Below, piece by piece: positions 5,517 through 7,824 of a DNA stretch of 7,824 nucleotides (positions within the stretch are counted from its first letter, which is position 1; each line of letters opens with the position of its first letter). The DNA is from an uncultured Spirochaetales bacterium (lineage in GTDB: Bacteria; UBP6; UBA1177): the NCBI GenBank assembly GCA_902780365.1, contig CACZFE010000074.1, positions 1 through 7,824 on the forward strand. The letters run 5' to 3'. The notes under the pieces are model-generated. The model made no database searches. It was given only the letters and a program-made list of their open reading frames with translations, and was not told where the DNA came from. The position numbers and the translations under genes were made by a program.

Positions 5517-6476
5517 TTATTTGTTCAACAATCTTTTGCTGAGGACTTTGATCATATCCTCAGTCATAGTGTCAAGGTCGTAACTCGGTTTCCAGTCCCA
5601 TTCAGCTCTTGCACAGGAGTCGTCCATTTTGTTCGGCCAGCTTTCAGCGATGCCCTGTCTTACCGGATCGATGTCGTAATCCATCGTGAAATCGGGGATG
5701 ACTTTTTTGATCGCAGCTGCGATCTGCTCGGGCTCGAAGCTCATCGAAGCGACGTTGAAGCAGTTTCTGTGGATGAATCTCGAAGAATCAGCTTCCATTA
5801 CGCCGATCGCTGCTTTCAGGCAGTCAGGCATATACATCATGTCCATGTATGTTCCCGCCTTGATGTAGCAGGTGTAGTGATGTTTTTTGATTGCTTCGTA
5901 GTAAATATCGACTGCGTAGTCGGTCGTTCCGCCGCCGGGAAGGGTAACATTCGAAATGATGCCGGGGAATCTTACGCCTCTCGTATCGACGCCGTATTTT
6001 TTATAGTAGTAGTCGCAGAGACGTTCGCCCGCGACTTTCGTAACGCCGTACATCGAAGTGGGGCGCTGGATCGTGTCCTGCGGAGTGTTGTCCTTCGGAG
6101 TTGCGGGGCCGAAAGAACCGATCGAACTCGGAGTGAAAAGCTGGAAATGAAGCTCTCTGCCGATCTCGAGAAGGTTCATAAGACCGCCGAGGTTGATCTT
6201 CCACGAAAGCTGCGGCTTCTGCTCACCGACGCTCGAAAGAAGTGCGACAAGGTTGTAGACCGCATCGATGTTGTATTTTTTGATGATTTCGACAAGTCTT
6301 GCCGTATCGAGAATGTCCGCCTGCTCGTAAATACCGTTGACAAGTGTCGGAGCAAGCTGGGACGGATCCTTGAGATCAGCCGCAACGACATTGTTTTCAC
6401 CGTAAATTCTTCTGAGTTCGGGAACAAGCTCGCTTCCGATCTGACCGCTGGCACCCACAACAAGAATTTTTTTCAT
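5517..6476 (-). CDS. tdh: L-threonine 3-dehydrogenase, SDR (GalE-like) type
   Basis: This 319-residue cytoplasmic enzyme probably oxidises L-threonine with NAD+ to 2-amino-3-oxobutyrate, which a CoA-dependent ligase (Kbl) splits to glycine and acetyl-CoA. The Rossmann motif GASGQIG is at residues 8-14, an acidic ADLKD end of strand 2 (33-37) fits NAD+ preference, TPSSIGSFGP is at 115-124 and the catalytic YGVTK at 143-147. RFPGIISNVTLPGGGTTDYA (169-188) and YMDMMYMPD (210-218) are marks of the short-chain threonine dehydrogenases, as opposed to the zinc-type Tdh of E. coli. Alternative: another extended-SDR sugar epimerase, less likely given these motifs. ATG 6476 has GGAG 6 nt upstream; an in-frame TTG at 6500 has no SD. 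No kbl gene is in the window. It appears to head the transcript with mscL and the sulfotransferase. Confidence 0.88.
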   Translation of the reverse strand: MKKILVVGASGQIGSELVPELRRIYGENNVVAADLKDPSQLAPTLVNGIYEQADILDTARLVEIIKKYNIDAVYNLVALLSSVGEQKPQLSWKINLGGLMNLLEIGRELHFQLFTPSSIGSFGPATPKDNTPQDTIQRPTSMYGVTKVAGERLCDYYYKKYGVDTRGVRFPGIISNVTLPGGGTTDYAVDIYYEAIKKHHYTCYIKAGTYMDMMYMPDCLKAAIGVMEADSSRFIHRNCFNVASMSFEPEQIAAAIKKVIPDFTMDYDIDPVRQGIAESWPNKMDDSCARAEWDWKPSYDLDTMTEDMIKVLSKRLLNK

Positions 6477-6482
6477 TTTTTT

Positions 6483-6486
6483 CTCC
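6483..6486 (-). promoter_or_regulatory. ribosome binding site of the threonine dehydrogenase gene
   Basis: GGAG on the minus strand lies 6 nt (all A) before ATG 6476. It favours this start over the in-frame TTG at 6500. Confidence 0.7.
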
Positions 6487-6509
6487 AAATAAAAAACCAA
6501 TAATCATGC

Positions 6510-6524
6510 CCGCGCGAACCGCGG
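6510..6524 (-). other. GC-rich leader hairpin (CCGCG-gttcg-CGCGG)
   Basis: The five-base arms are all G/C and stand out in an AT-rich gap. If the promoter at 6542-6569 is right, transcription starts near 6535 and this hairpin would form close to the 5' end of the threonine dehydrogenase mRNA, a position where stems often protect mRNA. It has no T-run after it on the minus strand, so it is not a terminator there. Confidence 0.4.
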
Positions 6525-6541
6525 ACTTTTACAAAACCGGA

Positions 6542-6569
6542 ACTATAATCATATTTATTTTCAGCACAA
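6542..6569 (-). promoter_or_regulatory. candidate promoter of tdh-mscL-sulfotransferase
   Basis: On the minus strand TTGTGC (6569-6564) and TATAGT (6547-6542) are 16 nt apart. The -10 box matches five of six bases and the -35 box three of six. The predicted leader is about 60 nt. This is the best match in the gap, but the AT-rich context raises the chance rate. Confidence 0.4.
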
Positions 6570-6588
6570 AAAAAATTTTTATTTTTTG

Positions 6589-6624
6589 ACAGGTCGCCGC
6601 AGATTGCCTCATCGTATCACCTGT
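6589..6624. repeat. inverted repeat ACAGGT/ACCTGT with nested GCA/TGC stem
   Basis: ACAGGT (6589-6594) and ACCTGT (6619-6624) are perfect complements around 24 nt, which contain a small inner stem GCA-GAT-TGC (6599-6607). On the minus strand the element is followed by mixed A and T runs ending in eight T (6575-6568), so it could be an imperfect terminator for the lipoprotein operon or a binding site. No known riboswitch consensus was recognised. Confidence 0.3.
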
Positions 6625-6712
6625 TTTCCTCCATGATTTTTATTTTTTCTGCTGTTAAAACAGTTTTTGTCAGAATCGGGAAAATTCTTTTGCCGCATTG
6701 TTCCATCAGAAT

Positions 6713-6726
6713 GACATCATTATGTC
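6713..6726. repeat. short inverted repeat GACAT-catt-ATGTC
   Basis: The five-base arms are perfect and the loop has four bases. It lies about 75 bp past the lipoprotein stop and has no T-run on either strand. It could be a small operator, but a 5-bp dyad in AT-rich sequence is weak evidence. Confidence 0.2.
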
Positions 6727-6801
6727 GGACTCAGCAAAGCATCTTTTTGCAGAAATTATACGGGAAATATTACAGCATAGAAAAAAGTTTGCTTTCTTTG
6801 T

Positions 6802-7449
6802 TTAAATTATTTCAAAATAAGCGGTGTGGTTTTTGCCTTCGTAGTAGATTTCGATTCCTTTGATTGATTCGATTTCTTCTGCACTTGAAGCAGCATATTC
6901 TATCAGCATAAGGCGGCAGCAGTTGTCGCAGTCAGTCGCCAAATCACTGAGATCTCGTTCTTTAATGCTGACTTTAAGGACGTTTTCTTCAATTCCTTCG
7001 ATTTCGTAGCCGTATTCCCAATCATCACAATGAAACGCACCGAACCATTTGAAAGAAATAGTTTTCTCTTTCTTTTCAGTTACTTCGACATACTCTTTGC
7101 ATGGATAATTATCAGTCTCTGTATAAATTCTGTCTCTCAAAGTAAAAGCAGGTTCTTCGTGAAGACATTCACCGACATCAACTGCCTTGAAATCAGTGTC
7201 AGTTGGTTCTGTGTCAGGAACAACTTCAGTGTCTTCAATTTCAGTGTCTTCAACTTCTGCCGGCTCTTCGTCAGGAACAGTTTCAGTATCACCGGTGTCA
7301 GCCTGATCTGTGTCAGGAACGGCTGCTGTGTCCGTGTCACCAGTGTCTGTGTTTTCAGATTCTTCTTTGTTTTTGTCGTTTCCGCAGGCAGCAAGCACTA
7401 AAACAAAAAAAACTGCCGAAACAAGTGCCAGAATTGATTTTTTAGTCAT
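6802..7449 (-). CDS. lipoprotein of unknown function with Asp/Thr/Glu-rich tether
   Basis: I do not recognise a named family for this 215-residue protein. Residues 1-21 form a lipoprotein signal peptide: KK at 3-4, a hydrophobic core, then the lipobox LAAC with Cys22 as the lipidation site, so export and membrane anchoring are expected. Residues 23-90 are a low-complexity acidic tether made of DTD, DTG, DTE and VPD units. The C-terminal domain (91-215) has Cys at 95, 117, 141, 174, 177 and 178, an even number that could form disulfides, and alternating hydrophobic/charged stretches (TISFKWFG, YGYEIEGI, KGIEIYYEG) suggesting a beta-rich fold. ATG 7449 has GGAGG 6 nt upstream. The gene starts 18 nt past the first base of the upstream stop codon (17 free bases) and is probably co-transcribed with it. 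The acidic tether could bind divalent cations, but no standard calcium motif is clear. Confidence 0.85.
   Translation of the reverse strand: MTKKSILALVSAVFFVLVLAACGNDKNKEESENTDTGDTDTAAVPDTDQADTGDTETVPDEEPAEVEDTEIEDTEVVPDTEPTDTDFKAVDVGECLHEEPAFTLRDRIYTETDNYPCKEYVEVTEKKEKTISFKWFGAFHCDDWEYGYEIEGIEENVLKVSIKERDLSDLATDCDNCCRLMLIEYAASSAEEIESIKGIEIYYEGKNHTAYFEII
7225..7253. repeat. 15-bp-period direct repeat in the lipoprotein tether
   Basis: TTCAGTGTCTTCAA occurs at 7225-7238 and again, unchanged, at 7240-7253. It encodes two copies of the five-residue unit (V/I)EDTE on the minus strand. Related GTGTC-containing units occur throughout 7190-7345, so the tether DNA probably grows and shrinks by slippage in codon-sized steps. 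Confidence 0.7.
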
Positions 7450-7467
7450 GTTTAGCCTCCAATGAAA

Positions 7468-7824
7468 TTATTCTGCCGGGCATGTCAGATCAACCCTGTT
7501 AATACAACTCCATATAGAGCCGTGTTCTTCGTCTTCCTCGCATATACACCATTCAAGTTCTTCTCCGTTGGGACAGTCCCAATACCTTATTTCAAGAACT
7601 CCGTCAGGATCACACTCATCATAACAGCCAAGGTTGCCGTAAGGAATCCAACCTTCTTCCGAACATATCAAAATCCCACATCCGTCAGGAATCAGATCTC
7701 CTTCGGTGTACAGTCTATCTTCATAATCTTCACACTGCGCCGGAATCTGATCGCTGTCGTCAACTTCTTCCCCTTCTCCTTCACCGGTAACAGGATCAAC
7801 GACCCTCATTTTTAAAAATGCTTT
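7468..7824 (-). CDS. Cys-rich acidic protein, probably exported (5' end beyond window)
   Basis: The frame stays open to the window edge (118 codons visible). An internal ATG at 7809 exists but has no SD, unlike the other genes here, so the real start is probably to the right. I recognise no named family. From that ATG, residues 5-22 are an acidic Gly/Glu/Asp linker; after it come ten Cys at 26, 44, 49, 62, 66, 79, 88, 90, 102 and 110, within about 85 residues. The C-terminal pattern WDCPNGEELEWCICEE, then WSCI and TCP, looks like small disulfide-bonded modules of exported proteins. The net charge is strongly negative. An export signal or lipobox would lie in the missing N-terminus, so export is inferred from the Cys content and the adjoining lipoprotein gene. 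The stop is TAA at 7470-7468. If 7809 were the start, the protein would have 113 residues and no signal peptide. Confidence 0.7.
   Translation of the reverse strand, partial: KAFLKMRVVDPVTGEGEGEEVDDSDQIPAQCEDYEDRLYTEGDLIPDGCGILICSEEGWIPYGNLGCYDECDPDGVLEIRYWDCPNGEELEWCICEEDEEHGSIWSCINRVDLTCPAE

Larger units (their letters stand above)
6477..6801. other. 325-bp AT-rich intergenic region
   Basis: This is the only gap longer than 300 bases. It separates the lipoprotein stop from the threonine dehydrogenase start. It contains a plausible promoter (6542-6569), a GC hairpin in the presumed leader (CCGCG/CGCGG, 6510-6524), the inverted repeats at 6589-6624 and 6713-6726, and mixed A/T runs at 6568-6587. 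A lone TATAAT on the minus strand (6760-6755) lacks a matching -35 box. I recognise no riboswitch class, tRNA or known small RNA, and no convincing terminator for the lipoprotein transcript. Open frames here are short and lack coding character. Confidence 0.6.

Noticed and set aside
6529..6612. 27-codon open frame on the minus strand before the threonine dehydrogenase gene
   Set aside because: GGAGG lies upstream, but 15 nt from this ATG (a closer AGGTG is weak). The frame spans the candidate promoter and A/T runs, and I see nothing that separates it from chance. It is not a recognisable Thr- or Gly-rich attenuator leader.
6649..6665. CTGTT-AA-AACAG followed by T5 on the plus strand, terminator-like
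   Set aside because: The loop is too small unless the stem shrinks to four pairs, and no plus-strand gene precedes it.
6755..6760. perfect TATAAT on the minus strand
   Set aside because: No acceptable -35 box lies 16-18 nt upstream, and such a hexamer is expected by chance in AT-rich DNA.
6633..6863. 76-codon open frame on the plus strand in the long gap
   Set aside because: It has no SD, runs about 60 bases into the lipoprotein gene on the other strand, and has an AT-driven composition (Phe, Leu, Ile, Lys).
7468..7809. complete 113-residue gene starting at ATG 7809
   Set aside because: This ATG has no SD, whereas the complete genes here do, and the frame is open to the window edge. A partial gene is the safer reading.

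Overview
All seven genes in this window lie on the minus strand, so transcription runs from high to low coordinates. Start codons were set mostly by Shine-Dalgarno (SD) sequences: the complete genes have GGAG-, GAGG- or AGGTG-type sites 4-6 nt before the ATG. The organism looks like a Gram-negative (diderm) bacterium of moderate GC content, because a lipobox protein with an Asp/Thr/Glu-rich tether and a Cys-rich, probably exported protein sit side by side. A phosphofructokinase of the pyrophosphate-dependent type fits an anaerobic or energy-limited lifestyle. Such Asp/Thr tethers and Cys-rich exported proteins remind me of Myxococcota/Bradymonadia-like lineages, but this is a weak, memory-based guess.

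Layout in transcription order. (1) 7824-6802: a Cys-rich acidic protein cut by the window edge, then 17 bp later a lipoprotein of unknown function; probably one operon. (2) 6801-6477: a 325-bp AT-rich gap with several small inverted repeats and a plausible promoter. (3) 6476-3907: an SDR-type L-threonine 3-dehydrogenase, the mechanosensitive channel MscL 15 bp later, and a PAPS-dependent sulfotransferase 59 bp after that; no clear promoter or terminator separates them. (4) 3906-3806: a 101-bp gap with a possible promoter and a weak hairpin plus T-run. (5) 3805-105: ftsY, pfp and mnmA with gaps of 36 and 11 bp, an obvious housekeeping operon. The leftmost 104 bp are noncoding and contain one short dyad.

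The genes are mostly core functions: membrane targeting of ribosomes (FtsY), glycolysis/gluconeogenesis (PPi-PFK), tRNA U34 thiolation (MnmA), threonine catabolism (TDH) and osmotic safety (MscL). They do not form one pathway. I see no CRISPR array, mobile element, phage gene, RNA gene or defence system, and I do not claim a new multi-gene system. The most interesting observations are three in-frame DNA dyads in the linker region of ftsY whose arms co-vary between copies, a MnmA lacking the usual second catalytic cysteine but carrying a cluster of other cysteines, and the Cys-rich/lipoprotein pair at the right edge.
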